In this document: piece by piece, positions 52,222-61,942 of the stretch
How the letters are laid out: each line of letters starts with the position of its first letter
Position numbering within the stretch: position 1 is the stretch's first letter
Assembly: GCA_018806915.1 (NCBI GenBank)
Contig: JAGKQI010000098.1
Coordinates: 558,001-622,000, forward strand
Source of the DNA: Phytophthora colocasiae
Taxonomy: Eukaryota; Oomycota; Peronosporomycetes; Peronosporales; Peronosporaceae
Direction of reading: 5' to 3'
DNA length: 64,000 nt
The notes under the pieces: generated by a model
Database searches by the model: none
Told to the model about the DNA's origin: nothing
What the model saw: only the letters and a program-made list of their open reading frames with translations
Made by a program: the position numbers and the translations under genes

Positions 52222-55200
52222 ATGTGATGTGGAAGACGAATCTCTGGTGGCAGATCCTCCTCCCAGCCCCCCTGTGCTTCATGCGCAATTCTTTGCCACC
52301 ACCTCCGGCAGTGATCCGAGACTGATCATCCTCAGTATACACGTCAATGGCGCGAAGCGTCCGCTTCGCGCCCTGCTGGATTCAGGCGCGACGAACAACT
52401 TCGTTCGCGCCGAGAGTTTGTCGGTGTTACCGGCGGACACGCGAGTTAGGGACGGCCCCGGCCACATGGTTGTAAAGTATGCTGACGGGAAGCCGCGGCG
52501 TGTCCCGCGGCGTTCTGCCACCTTCTCTTACGAGTTCGACGGTTTCTATGGGTCCGATGACTTTCTGGTGATCGAGTTGAGCGGATCCTTCGACTGTGTC
52601 TTCGGTATCCCGTGGCTTGCTCGTCACCAGCCTCATATTGACTGGTTGGCTCGAACCGTCCGCCCGCGCGACATTGATGTGAATGCGGTATTGACATCCC
52701 TGTGCGGGACGCCCAACCGATGGCCGCACGTTGCAGTCATGGACCCCAACTCCATGACTCCCGCTGTATCCGAAGTGAGCGATGGCCCTTCGGGTGCTCG
52801 CGAGCCTGTGACGTGTGCCGGTCTTGAGCAGGTGACTCAAGACATGTCTGACGTGGTCGAGCATGAGTTCCCACGTCCCGATGAGCAGCGGCTCTCGGCA
52901 ACAGACAACACCGTGGTCGAACAGGGGTTCCCACGCCCGGATGAGCAGCGGCTCTCCGTTGACGATGAACAAGAAGATGTGGTTGAGCGTGGTCTCCCAC
53001 GCGCGGTCGAGCAGGGGCTCCCGCATGTGGTTGAGCAGGGGCTCCTGATAGAGTTGACGCCGATGTCGTGTCTCGGCGTCTGAGTACAGCAGACTTGGTC
53101 GAGCGTGGTCTCCCACTGCCTGCTACGGAAGTGTTTACCCGGCCAGTCCGTCGCCGTGGCCGTCGCAAGCCCCGGCGACCCCGCGTTCCTCCGAATGAGT
53201 CAGACGCGTCTGACTCCGAGGTTATCTCCGTTCTGGTGGGGGATGACGCGGCATCGATCCCGCGAATGCACAATGTCGAAGTTGCACGCCCGCCGTGCGA
53301 TGCATCAGAGATCACCAAGTTGCCTGGTCTGTCTTGGAAACACTTTCTCCGCGACTTGAAGCATGGTGAGATCGAGCAGGTTTGCATGATCGTCGCGGAC
53401 AACACCGCGACGATCGCGGCTGTCGATGTAGACGCTGGTGACCCAGCGTCCAATACCCGGGAACGCCCGAAAGGCGCTGAGCCTAAGTCCGCCCGCGAGG
53501 CTCGCTACTTGGCTCAGTCGTTGCGGCACTCGAAGCCGCCGGCAACCCAGTCGCCCCCCTGGTTCGCGAGTTCATCGACATCTTCCCTGATAAGGTGCCA
53601 GCCGCCCTTCCACCGGACCGCGGAGTCCGACACGAGATCGACCTCGTGCCTGGTGCGAAGTATTGCGTGACGAGACAGTGGCCGCTTCCCCGTGATCAAG
53701 TCGAAGCAATCGACGCCTTCTTCGAGGGTCGCCGACAAGCCGGCCACGTCCGTGAGAGTTTGTCCCCGCACTCCAGTCCGACATTTTGCGTGAAGAAAGC
53801 AACCGGTGGATGGCGGATCGTCCACGCCTTCAATAAGCTCAACGATGCCACCATCCCGGCGCAGACGCCGATCCCGAGGAAAGACATGGTGCTCGACACC
53901 ATGTCGGGCAGCACCACATACAGCGCGATTGATCTGATGGACGGCTTCTATCAGATCTTGATGCGGGAGGATGACGTACCGCTGACTGCAGTCAGCACGC
54001 CCAGTGGAATGCTTTGGGAATGGCTTGTGATGCCTCAGGGGCTAAAGAATGCTCCTGCTACCTTCAACCGAATGGTGTCGAACTTGCTCCGCCCGTACCG
54101 GGACTTCGCGCCCAGCTACTTCGATGACATTTTCATCCACAGCCGTGCTGAACGAGGCTTGACGGACGTCGAGGTGCATCTGCAACACCTGCGGCAGGTG
54201 TTCGAAGTGATGCGAGAGAACAAGCTGTACGCCAACTTGAAGAAGTGTATCTTCTGCGCTCCCGAGATCCCAGTGCTCGGGAGCTACGTCAGCAAGGAAG
54301 GTGTCCGTGCTGACCCCGAGAAGATTGAAGCCATCTGCGCTTGGCCCGTGCCTCAGGATCAGAAGCAGCTCCGGCAGTGGCTGGGGCTCGCGACGTATCT
54401 TCACCATTACTCGAAGAACTTCGCGCTGACCATCCAACCGCTGTCTCAACTCCTGAAGGCAGACGCCATGTGGTCATGGCGCCCCGAGCACCAAACAGCC
54501 TTCGACGCGGTGAAGACGAGTTTGTCGACCGCGCCCGTCTTGATGCTTCCAGATCACTCCAAGCCGTTCCACGTTGTATGCGACGCGAGTGACTTCGCGA
54601 TCGGCTGTGCCTTGATGCAGTTTGACGACGAGGGCCGCGAGCGAGTGGTGAGTTACCAGTCGCGACAACTGAAGCAGGCGGAACGGAATTATCCGGTCCA
54701 TGATAAAGAGCTGCTTGCCATGCGCTACGCACTCATCAAGTTCCGTGTGTATCTCCTAGGCGAGAAGTCCTTCGCAATCTACACAGATCACGCGTCGCTG
54801 AGGACAGCGACGAAGAGCCCCCACTTGTCCCAGCGCATGGCACGCTGGTTATCGCTCTTCTCCGAGTACAACTTCGTCGTGCATTACAAACCGGGCAAGT
54901 CCAACATCCTCGCCGACGCGCTTTCACGCCGGCCAGATTACGTGCAGCGCGGCCGCCACGCAGTTGGCGACGAGGATGATGACGACTGTGCCGTCTGTAT
55001 CGCCGAAAGCGTCGCTGCCGCTGAAGTCACAGCGACCACACCGCTACGTGACCTGATCGTCGACGCGTATAAAGGATGACGCGTCCTGTTCCGAGCTGAT
55101 CGACTTCCTGCGCAACCCCAGTGGCTCAGCTGAGCGCAAGCTGTCCTCACGAGCACGCGCTCGTGTCGGCCGCTACTCACTTGAAGGCGAGCTGCTGACT

Positions 55201-57068
55201 TACCGCGTCGACCAAGAAGATTGCCCCCGCGTCGTCGTCCCGCTTGACGACGACCTCCGAGCTCGGTTGATCCACGAGTTCCATGACACCCCAAGTGGCG
55301 GCCACCTCGGTCGCGAGAAGACCTTTGCATCTCTCTCTCGCGACTTTTATTGGCCACACATGTACAAGTGGGTGAGGAAGTGGGTGCGCTCGTGTGAAGC
55401 GTGCCAGCGCGTGAAACCGGCTCCATCAAAGCAGGCCCCGCTCCGACCGCTCTCAGTCGCCACTGATGCGTGGTCGTCTGTGAGCATGGATTTCGTCTTC
55501 GGCCTACCTCGGGATACTCGAGGTCGTACGGGTATTCTGGTCTTCGTCGACCGCTTCAGTAAGATGGTTCATCTCACTCCGGTAGCAGCCTCGATCACTG
55601 CGCAACAGTCTGCTGCGCTCTTCGTTGACGTGGTGTATCGCCACCACGGTCTTCCGTCCTCGATTGTGTCGGACAGGGATCCTCGATTCACGTCCGCCTT
55701 CTGGAGGGAGCTCTTCAAGCTGTTAGGGACGCGGCTGAGTATGTCCACCGCGTCGCATCCAGAGACGGACGGCCAAACCGAGCGCGCTAACCGAGTCGTC
55801 GAAGATGTACTACGCAGCTTTGCCACGTCGTTCAAGTCATGGAGCTCTTTCCTGCCGATGGTGGAGTTCGCCATCAATAATGCCGTGCACGCGTCAACTG
55901 GCTTAACGCCGTTCTTCGTAAATTTCGGCCGTCACCCGCGCGTTCCGGCGCTCCTTGGGCTGGAGCGCCCCCTTCCAGTTCAACGGTCAGAGAATCACGA
56001 CGCTGCAACTGCCACCCCCACTGGTGGTGCCTCCGTCACGACGCACGAGATGGCCGCTGTCCCGAATGTGAACGCGGTGAGCACGAGGTCTTCCACGCGG
56101 ATCCCAAGCCAGCGTCCTCTTACACGGGCCGCCGCGCGAGCGGCGACTGCTTCTCCACGGGACGTTGCCGCTTGGACCAGTCGGACGCTAATCAACCCGC
56201 GTCCACGTCGCGCAGCCGAGCTTCACGCTGCCCCCGATCCGGTCGCGCCTACTGAGCCTCCGCCAGCAAACTTTGCGCCCAACGCGGCGCCGCAGCGAAG
56301 CGACGCTGCGGCTGTCCATGAGTTCGTGCAACAGCGCGAGTCAATTGTCCGCTACGTCCGCGATGCGATTGCTGCAGCCGTCGATCGCCAGAAGGAGAAT
56401 GCCGACCGCAGCGGGCGCCGTAACGTGGAAACATTCCACGTTGGAGACCAAGTCCTATTATCTACCAATGGGATTTCCCCAACGCTCGTCACGAACTTGG
56501 GCGCGAGTAAGCTCGCGCCGCGATTCATTGGACCGTTCAAGGTGTCGAAAGTCATTGGAGATGCTTATCGGCTACAGCTACCGCCTACAATCAAGCTACA
56601 CCCTACATTTTACGTCGGTCGACTTCGTCGCTACCACCCAGCGTCGCTTCCTAGCGATAATCCGGTACCGCGTGACGCGGTACCCACAGCTCCTGCCGCA
56701 AGACTCGATTCTCACGCTCCAGCTGGTCAACGCGATGCTCCAGGCGCTCCAGGCGACGTTCCATCGCCCACTCGCGCTCGGTTCCTTCGCGACGGTCCGG
56801 CCCCCCTTGTTGATTGTGATGGTGACGTTCGTCACATCGTGGAGGCCATTCTTGACCACGATGACTCGACCAGTGGTCGCAGCGCTCGTCACTGCGACGG
56901 GGATATCCCGAGCTTTCGCCGGTACCTGGTACGGTGGATAGGTCCGCTGGACGACAGCTGGGAGCCCGCTCCACCCTCCTCGAGGACGTTCCAGGCCTCG
57001 TTGAGGCGTACGAGTCGGCTCTGTTGGCGCGGGATGATCCTCAGGGCGCGGTAGTGAACCGCGCCTAG
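52203..57068 (+). pseudogene. Pol of element E: protease to chromodomain (frameshifted)
   Basis: In the -1 frame after gag. Protease LDSGATNNFVRAES (52378 on), hinge repeats, RT with YSAIDLMDGFYQ and YFDDIFIHS (about 54117-54143), RNase H (CDASDFAIG, YTDHASL, ADALSRRPDY), integrase zinc finger (GHLGREKTF ... CEACQRVK), core (MDFVFGL, SDRDPRF, TERANR) and a chromodomain (HIVEAILDHDD ... WIGPLDDSWEP). Frame changes near 53085, 53560, 55072 and 56985; from the last one the true end is TAG 57066-57068. RT, RNase H and the linker are in one open frame of 494 codons (53595-55079), so the enzyme core is well preserved. Confidence 0.9.
52855..53125 (+). repeat. Pol hinge repeats in element E
   Basis: Four to five degenerate units built on Val-Val-Glu-(Gln/Arg)-Gly-Leu/Phe-Pro-Arg, at DNA level around GTGGTCGAGCAGGGGTTCCC. 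They occupy the same protease-RT hinge as the B repeats but are unrelated in sequence. Confidence 0.75.
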
Positions 57069-57555
57069 CCTCGTACAGCGACCGGCGATAAAGCTCGATC
57101 CACTGCTTCTCTTCCTCAGTCTTTGGATACTCTTTCACGATTTGCGCCCAGTCAGCGTCGCCCGGTCGCGGCGTTCCAAAGCGGCGACAGCCGGCGCAGC
57201 CTTCAAGGTGATGGACGTAACAGCAAGGACGATCCTCGTCCCAGGACAGCGAGCACACGCGCGCCGCCAGCTCTCCCAGCGCGTGGCGCTGATGGGTCTC
57301 CTCGCGGCCTTCTATTGTCGCCATGAAACGTCGCGCACCCTCTGCGTTCCAGCGTCGGACGAAGGCCGTCCACGCGGCATCAAGCGAGCGCTGAGTCACC
57401 GCGAGCGTCGCGGTGACGGGCTTGCCCCGCGTCGAACGCCAGCGTCGGAACAACTCTCGCATCTCGTCGGGACTCAGCGGGGCCTCGAAGCCACTGCAGT
57501 CGTGCAGCGGCCACTCTCGGAGAGTCTGTGCGTAGGTGTGGCTTGTGGTGTTCAT
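56596..57555 (-). CDS. Antisense ORF of element E (319 aa)
   Basis: Intact minus-strand ORF with ATG at 57555, 59 bp from the 3' LTR; it overlaps the sense pol end (chromodomain) by about 470 bp. Seen: an N-terminal region with PLSPDEMRELFRRWRS, SLDAAWTAFVRRWNAEGARR, a His/Cys cluster (CCYVHHLEGCAGC), an acidic stretch EYPKTEEEKQWIELYRRSLY, a Pro/Arg-rich linker and a Trp/Ser-rich end over the pol overlap. Position, Trp-x-Ala-Phe-Val-x-x-x-Asn motif and Cys cluster recall the B antisense ORF, but overall similarity is low. No family recognised. It may be a real gene expressed from the 3' LTR in reverse, or an ORF favoured by high GC; conservation would decide. Confidence 0.5.
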   Translation of the reverse strand: MNTTSHTYAQTLREWPLHDCSGFEAPLSPDEMRELFRRWRSTRGKPVTATLAVTQRSLDAAWTAFVRRWNAEGARRFMATIEGREETHQRHALGELAARVCSLSWDEDRPCCYVHHLEGCAGCRRFGTPRPGDADWAQIVKEYPKTEEEKQWIELYRRSLYEARRGSLPRPEDHPAPTEPTRTPQRGLERPRGGWSGLPAVVQRTYPPYQVPAKARDIPVAVTSAATTGRVIVVKNGLHDVTNVTITINKGGRTVAKEPSASGRWNVAWSAWSIALTSWSVRIESCGRSCGYRVTRYRIIARKRRWVVATKSTDVKCRV

Positions 57556-57599
57556 CGTGAAGCAATTTGAAGATTGAGAAGCTCTTCAGGCTTCTTTCT

Positions 57600-57613
57600 A
57601 AGGTGGGGGGTGG
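57600..57613 (+). other. Polypurine tract of element E
   Basis: AAGGTGGGGGGTGG directly before the 3' LTR. Confidence 0.8.
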
Positions 57614-57766
57614 TGTGACGGGCTTCTGTCACACGGTCGCCGTGGTGCACGGCGACCAATTAGATTAGCTTGTGTTTTGTTGGTTCACGGCGCCCGACCC
57701 GGGCGCCACACAGATTCAATAGACAGAGTTTCATTTATCACAAACAAGGAGCACCGCCCCGTTACA
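57614..57766 (+). repeat. 3' LTR of element E
   Basis: 153 bp, identical to the 5' LTR. Followed by the second CCGGA at 57767-57771. Confidence 0.97.
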
Positions 57767-57771
57767 CCGGA

Positions 57772-57858
57772 CTTATCTCTTGGAGGGTTCTCTGCTAAAG
57801 CAGCTTCAGAAGCGCTTTTCAGCGCACCTGGATCAGGAGGATCTCCATTAGCCCCCAT
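57772..57858 (-). pseudogene. LINE ORF1, N-terminal segment
   Basis: ATG at 57858 starts MGANGDPPDPGALKS; the frame runs to the E insertion and continues from 50998 to about 50965, where a frame change is needed to enter the 317-codon block. This gives the likely ORF1 start. LINE 5' UTR is 57859-58046. Confidence 0.55.
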
Positions 57859-58046
57859 GTTGCGTTACGACTTTCAGGAAGATCGCAATGCTTCAAATAG
57901 AGGATCGTATAGTCAATCAAGGTCGAGTCGTTGAAGAGTCGCTGGAAAGCTGATCTCAATACTGCTAGGTGATGCACTCCCACGCACCACTGATTTGTTC
58001 TTGTGCGGCAGATCGAAGTGAACGACCGGTCGCAAATTCGGAAGTG

Positions 58047-58061
58047 ACATCTAGTCAGGTG
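58047..58061. repeat. LINE target-site duplication, right copy
   Basis: ACATCTAGTCAGGTG, identical to 40775-40789. Confidence 0.9.
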
Positions 58062-58262
58062 AATACAAGATGTACATACTAGATTACATCCAAGATCGCA
58101 CAATCTCTTCCTTACGAACTGTGACATTCCCCCGGGACTCACAGGCCCGGGCTAATAGCAGTGCGGGTTTTAATGCGCGGGTTAGGGGTTCAATAAACCG
58201 TTTTCTACCGGTTGTGGAAGGCATTGGTACTTTTGTCCCTTTTTTCATATCCAATCAAAAAT
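58062..58262 (+). promoter_or_regulatory. Upstream region of exportin-4
   Basis: 201 bp between the LINE and the ATG. CATTGGTACTTTTGTCCC (about 58224) is initiator-like, and CCAAT lies at about 58250. The LINE insertion is therefore about 200 bp from the start codon. Confidence 0.4.
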
Positions 58263-61200
58263 ATGGAGGCGCTGGAGGCCGCTTGCGCGGCGCTGCATGC
58301 GCCACCTACGGGACCCGAAGCCGAACGTCGTCGAGCGGAGGCTGAAGCTGTACTAGAACATTTTAAGCGTAGTCCCAGCGCGCTTGCCGATTCTATGACA
58401 CTGCTGCGGAACAGCCACACGTCTCCAGTTGTGCAGTTCCATTGCGTAGCCACTATCCGGGAGGTGACATTGCAGCAGTGGACGCTACTGGCCCTACCTG
58501 AGAAGTCTCAGGCCCTGGACTTCCTTATGCAGTTCATACTGGAATGTGGATCAACATTATCAAGATTTGTGGCGGCCTCTGCGCTTCAGACCGCGGTACT
58601 TCTGGTAAAGCGCGGCTGGCTGGATCGCCTCGAATCGGAGCGCTCCGCCGTGCTGCAGCAGATGGGCGTTATGTTGCAACCTGGAAATGCCATTTCTCAT
58701 CGTTTATTGGCTGCCAAGTGGCTACTGGCGTTCGTGACGGAATTCTCGTCAGCGTCGAGAGCAAGCAACATGATGCAGCCTGTGGAGTTCCATACTAAGT
58801 CTAGGCGCACACTGGAGAAAAGTGGAGGACTCAAGGCCATTGTTGCTCTAGCGGTACCGTTGCTTGAGGATTCAATCCGGAGCACCACGACAGCTTGTGG
58901 TGATGCCGGTGCTGCAGGAGACGGCTGGTCAGAGCCGGCCATCAGCGACGCGATACCTGCAGAACAACTCGAGTTGCTGGATGCAGCTTTTCGGCTTTGT
59001 GTGGAACTGTTGAACTGGCAGTTTGAAGACCCGAGAGTAGGAAACTTGACGTGGAGTATGAGCTCATCGTCGAACGATGACGACACTGGCAATCGACCGG
59101 TACTTACCCCGCAAGCTTCGTGGAGACCCATTCTCGTTCGACCAGATCTGATTCACTCAGCTTTCAACACGTACGCCTTCTTCCGTAACGTTGCAGCGAA
59201 GAATGAGACGCTGCTTCATTTGGCTCGACAGTTCCTTATTCAGCTGGCATCGCTACAAGGCCCTATCTTCGAGCGCAAATCAGAACAGGTTCAGTTTATG
59301 GGTGAAATCTTCCGCGGTGTAGTAAAAGTGGTGCACAATCCGTTCCTGGATCTGCTGGCGCAGTCTGATATTACCGGCTACGAGTTAGCTACACGTGAGT
59401 TGATCGACTGTTGCCAGCTTCTCTTCCGACTTGTCAACAACATAGGGCTAGAAGCCCTCCTTGGAGCCAACTCTGGGCAGCTTTTCTCTTCATTTATCGA
59501 AGAGTTGGCTTCTTTAACCAGCAAGCTTCTGCACTCGGCTCTAGATCGGATTCAACGTCACTTACGTGACAATCCCAATGAAGCAATTGATGAGCTTTGG
59601 GAACTCGAGGGTGTTGATATCCTTTTCGATGCGTGGGTAGCGCTCATAAATGACCCGCAGCTTTTAGAGGTTGGAGCCTCCAGACCAGAGGCAGAACAGG
59701 CGCTAGTGATTCTGAGCAAGGCCTCAGCTCCCGTTGTTGAGCTCTATTTACAGGTTCAGCTGGAGTTATGCGCAGTTGAAGTTTTAGCCGATCAGGATGA
59801 AGACGAAGACGTAGAAGACAACGCCGCCAGTAGTGCGCGGGAGCAATATGAGTTGGCTGCAGCTCTGGCGAGGCTGAACACGTCTGCATCAGCTGTTTTG
59901 CTCGTGTCGCTGATTCAGTCTTTAATGTCGAGGGTGCAGCAGGAACTGGCGAATCTCCAAGGTCGTGATGAAATGACCCCTGTGCTGTCTCAACTATTTG
60001 AGAAGCTGCACTTTGTTATTCTCTTTGTGGGGCTTTTCCTCGCAGATGATTTTGAAGGCGAACGGCCAGGTATTCCGAACCGAATCCATGTCACGCTTCG
60101 GAGTGTTGTCAATGCCGAAGACTCTCCCGTGGTTAACCTTATCATGCTGGTGATGAGCCACGTTCTTGAGTTCGAAACCTCACGTCTCGCTCAAAACCCA
60201 ACAAGTGACTGTGTCAGTCCTTTTGTATCCGAGTGTCTGCTCAAAGCAATTACGCGATTGTGTGCAACGTACCTTGCTCCAGATGTTGTTGTTGATTCGG
60301 GTGATGTGGCTCCTGCGCTGCGGCAAGTTTTCGGTTTTCAGAATGGAGGGCGCGCTGGTGAGCTGTTAACTTTCCTGGTTCAGAAGGCAACGGTATATCT
60401 GCTTCACTGGCCCACCCAGCCAGTGGTCATGGAGAATCTCATCGAATTTCTGTTGGTTCTCTCTAACACGAAAGCTATAAACTCGGTTTTGGGGTCGGAG
60501 ATGTGGCAATCATTGGTTCAAGCTAATTCCGCTGCTGGGTCTTTCATGACTGCCGCCGGTGGAAACACGTCTGCACTGAATTCTGCCGTTGCCAGGATTC
60601 CAGCCAACCTTCGAGGCCAATTGACAGAGGCTTTGTGCCGAGCAGGCATGGCGTCGACTGATGGGAATATGCGGGTAGCGCATTTCCAGGCTGTGAGTCA
60701 CCCGGTAGAGCAGCGTCTGCAGCAGCTCATCGCGGCGCCAAACTTTGAATCCAAGCAGACAGCGAATGTTGTGCGCGTCCAAGAAGAGCTCAAGTTGCTT
60801 GTTGAAATGTATTCAGGTATCGGGCGCTCGGCTGAATCAACGAGCCATGCTCCTATCACAGCGTTCTGCCTCCCTGCTCTACCTGTCATTGTAAAGATCT
60901 TCCAAATCTTTCAGGGTGACTCGCAGATTGTCAACCTTATCCTGAACTTCTTTTGCCTGATGGTGGAAGCGCAGCTGTGCTATCTCGCACCTGCCAACGC
61001 ACTACAGGTGTACACAGCGAGTGATGAACTTGTTCGCGCTTACTGCCGTCACAACCTTGGCAAGAAGAGTATGCTGGGCGACGCTGAGGAGGAGAGCTAC
61101 GTCGATCTAATGGCTCTGCTTACGTTACTCTCTCATCTGGTGTCGAAGGACTTCATTGACTTCTCGGAAGACGCGACGTCGGAGCAGGAGCAGGCAGACG

Positions 61201-61874
61201 TCAGTCGTGCTTCCAGTGTGGTGGCTGATGTGGTCTTTTCGGGTCTACGCCAAGTCATTCCGCTCATGACAGAACAGTTGCTGGCATATCCCAATCTGAG
61301 CAAGCAGTATTTCACACTGGTGTCGTACATGGTCGAAGTTTACGCTGAGAAGCTAGTTTCGCTGACTAGTGAGCTTTTCCAGATGCTTCTTCACTCATTG
61401 CTGGTTGGCATTCATCATGTGTCCATCGATGTTGTTCGTCAGAGCTTCCAGGCTCTTGGGGAGTTAGCAGGTTACCATTGGAAGGCACTCCAGAGCCAGA
61501 AATCAGGGCTTGCGGCCCACCTGCAGCAGCACCCAGACATGTTTATGGCTTTCCTGCGTGTTATTTTCCGCATGGCTCTTCTTGAAGACTTCAATCCTGC
61601 TATCCTGGATGCATGCTCTGGTACCCTTTACCCGCTCGTTTTGATTGAGCAAGCGCGCTACACTGCATTGGTCGAGGAATTTAGCCAGGAATTGGCCAGT
61701 GTGGACGCCGCTAGTCAACAGAGGTTGGCAGCAGCATTTACGGAGCTCATCAGCTTTTTAACACCCGGTGACATTGCTACAGGCACGGCGACTACCCGCA
61801 AGATGCGGATGCAGTTCAAGACGAATTTGTATGCATTTGTGGCTGAGGTACGGGGATTCCTCCAGGTGAAGTAA
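58263..61874 (+). CDS. XPO4: Exportin-4 (importin-beta family nuclear transport receptor)
   Basis: Single-exon gene of 1,203 codons. Exportin-4 carries cargo between nucleus and cytoplasm with Ran-GTP; cargos known in animals include eIF5A and SMAD3. The protein is built of HEAT-like helical repeats throughout. Diagnostic similarity is clearest at the N-terminus (VQFHCVATIREVTLQQW, FILECGSTLSRFVAASALQTAVLLVKRGWLD) and at the C-terminus (FMAFLRVIFRMALLEDF, LYPLVLIEQARY). Length is close to the about 1,150 residues of the animal protein. The ATG at 58263 is preferred to an upstream in-frame GTG because the family similarity starts there. An acidic loop lies near 59795-59830. No frame defects, in contrast to the surrounding elements. 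Confidence 0.88.
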   Translation: MEALEAACAALHAPPTGPEAERRRAEAEAVLEHFKRSPSALADSMTLLRNSHTSPVVQFHCVATIREVTLQQWTLLALPEKSQALDFLMQFILECGSTLSRFVAASALQTAVLLVKRGWLDRLESERSAVLQQMGVMLQPGNAISHRLLAAKWLLAFVTEFSSASRASNMMQPVEFHTKSRRTLEKSGGLKAIVALAVPLLEDSIRSTTTACGDAGAAGDGWSEPAISDAIPAEQLELLDAAFRLCVELLNWQFEDPRVGNLTWSMSSSSNDDDTGNRPVLTPQASWRPILVRPDLIHSAFNTYAFFRNVAAKNETLLHLARQFLIQLASLQGPIFERKSEQVQFMGEIFRGVVKVVHNPFLDLLAQSDITGYELATRELIDCCQLLFRLVNNIGLEALLGANSGQLFSSFIEELASLTSKLLHSALDRIQRHLRDNPNEAIDELWELEGVDILFDAWVALINDPQLLEVGASRPEAEQALVILSKASAPVVELYLQVQLELCAVEVLADQDEDEDVEDNAASSAREQYELAAALARLNTSASAVLLVSLIQSLMSRVQQELANLQGRDEMTPVLSQLFEKLHFVILFVGLFLADDFEGERPGIPNRIHVTLRSVVNAEDSPVVNLIMLVMSHVLEFETSRLAQNPTSDCVSPFVSECLLKAITRLCATYLAPDVVVDSGDVAPALRQVFGFQNGGRAGELLTFLVQKATVYLLHWPTQPVVMENLIEFLLVLSNTKAINSVLGSEMWQSLVQANSAAGSFMTAAGGNTSALNSAVARIPANLRGQLTEALCRAGMASTDGNMRVAHFQAVSHPVEQRLQQLIAAPNFESKQTANVVRVQEELKLLVEMYSGIGRSAESTSHAPITAFCLPALPVIVKIFQIFQGDSQIVNLILNFFCLMVEAQLCYLAPANALQVYTASDELVRAYCRHNLGKKSMLGDAEEESYVDLMALLTLLSHLVSKDFIDFSEDATSEQEQADVSRASSVVADVVFSGLRQVIPLMTEQLLAYPNLSKQYFTLVSYMVEVYAEKLVSLTSELFQMLLHSLLVGIHHVSIDVVRQSFQALGELAGYHWKALQSQKSGLAAHLQQHPDMFMAFLRVIFRMALLEDFNPAILDACSGTLYPLVLIEQARYTALVEEFSQELASVDAASQQRLAAAFTELISFLTPGDIATGTATTRKMRMQFKTNLYAFVAEVRGFLQVK

Positions 61875-61942
61875 AGGAACAAATAGATGATCATGAAAGC
61901 CACGGGTTTCTACTAATACGTAGTACGAAATTACACGACGAT
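61875..61942. other. Short intergenic gap between convergent genes
   Basis: Exportin-4 and the kinase gene converge with only 68 bp between stop codons. No terminator-type signal seen beyond AT-rich words. Confidence 0.6.

Larger units (their letters stand above)
50999..57766 (+). mobile_element. Complete Ty3/Gypsy (chromodomain) element E
   Basis: 6,768-bp element with identical 153-bp LTRs, target duplication CCGGA (50994-50998 and 57767-57771), primer site, gag, pol, antisense ORF and polypurine tract. It lies in plus orientation inside ORF1 of the LINE. Several frameshifts are present despite the identical LTRs. Confidence 0.96.
40790..58046 (-). mobile_element. LINE retrotransposon with nested hAT and Gypsy E
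   Basis: Single insertion flanked by 15-bp duplications. The 5' end is at 58046 (CACTTCCGAATTTGCG) and the 3' end at 40790 (CCTTCAAAAA). Subtracting E with one duplication copy (6,773 bp) and the hAT remnant with one copy (1,087 bp) leaves about 9,397 bp. ORF1 has a zinc knuckle and an OTU-like protease; ORF2 has endonuclease, reverse transcriptase and a terminal zinc motif. Near full length, so TPRT went to completion. Confidence 0.9.

Noticed and set aside
52855..53450. Minus-strand ORFs (52427-53116, 52737-53453) opposite the E hinge
   Set aside because: Repeat-rich, Arg/Pro/His-biased shadow frames without start context; unlike the 3' antisense ORF they are not near an LTR.
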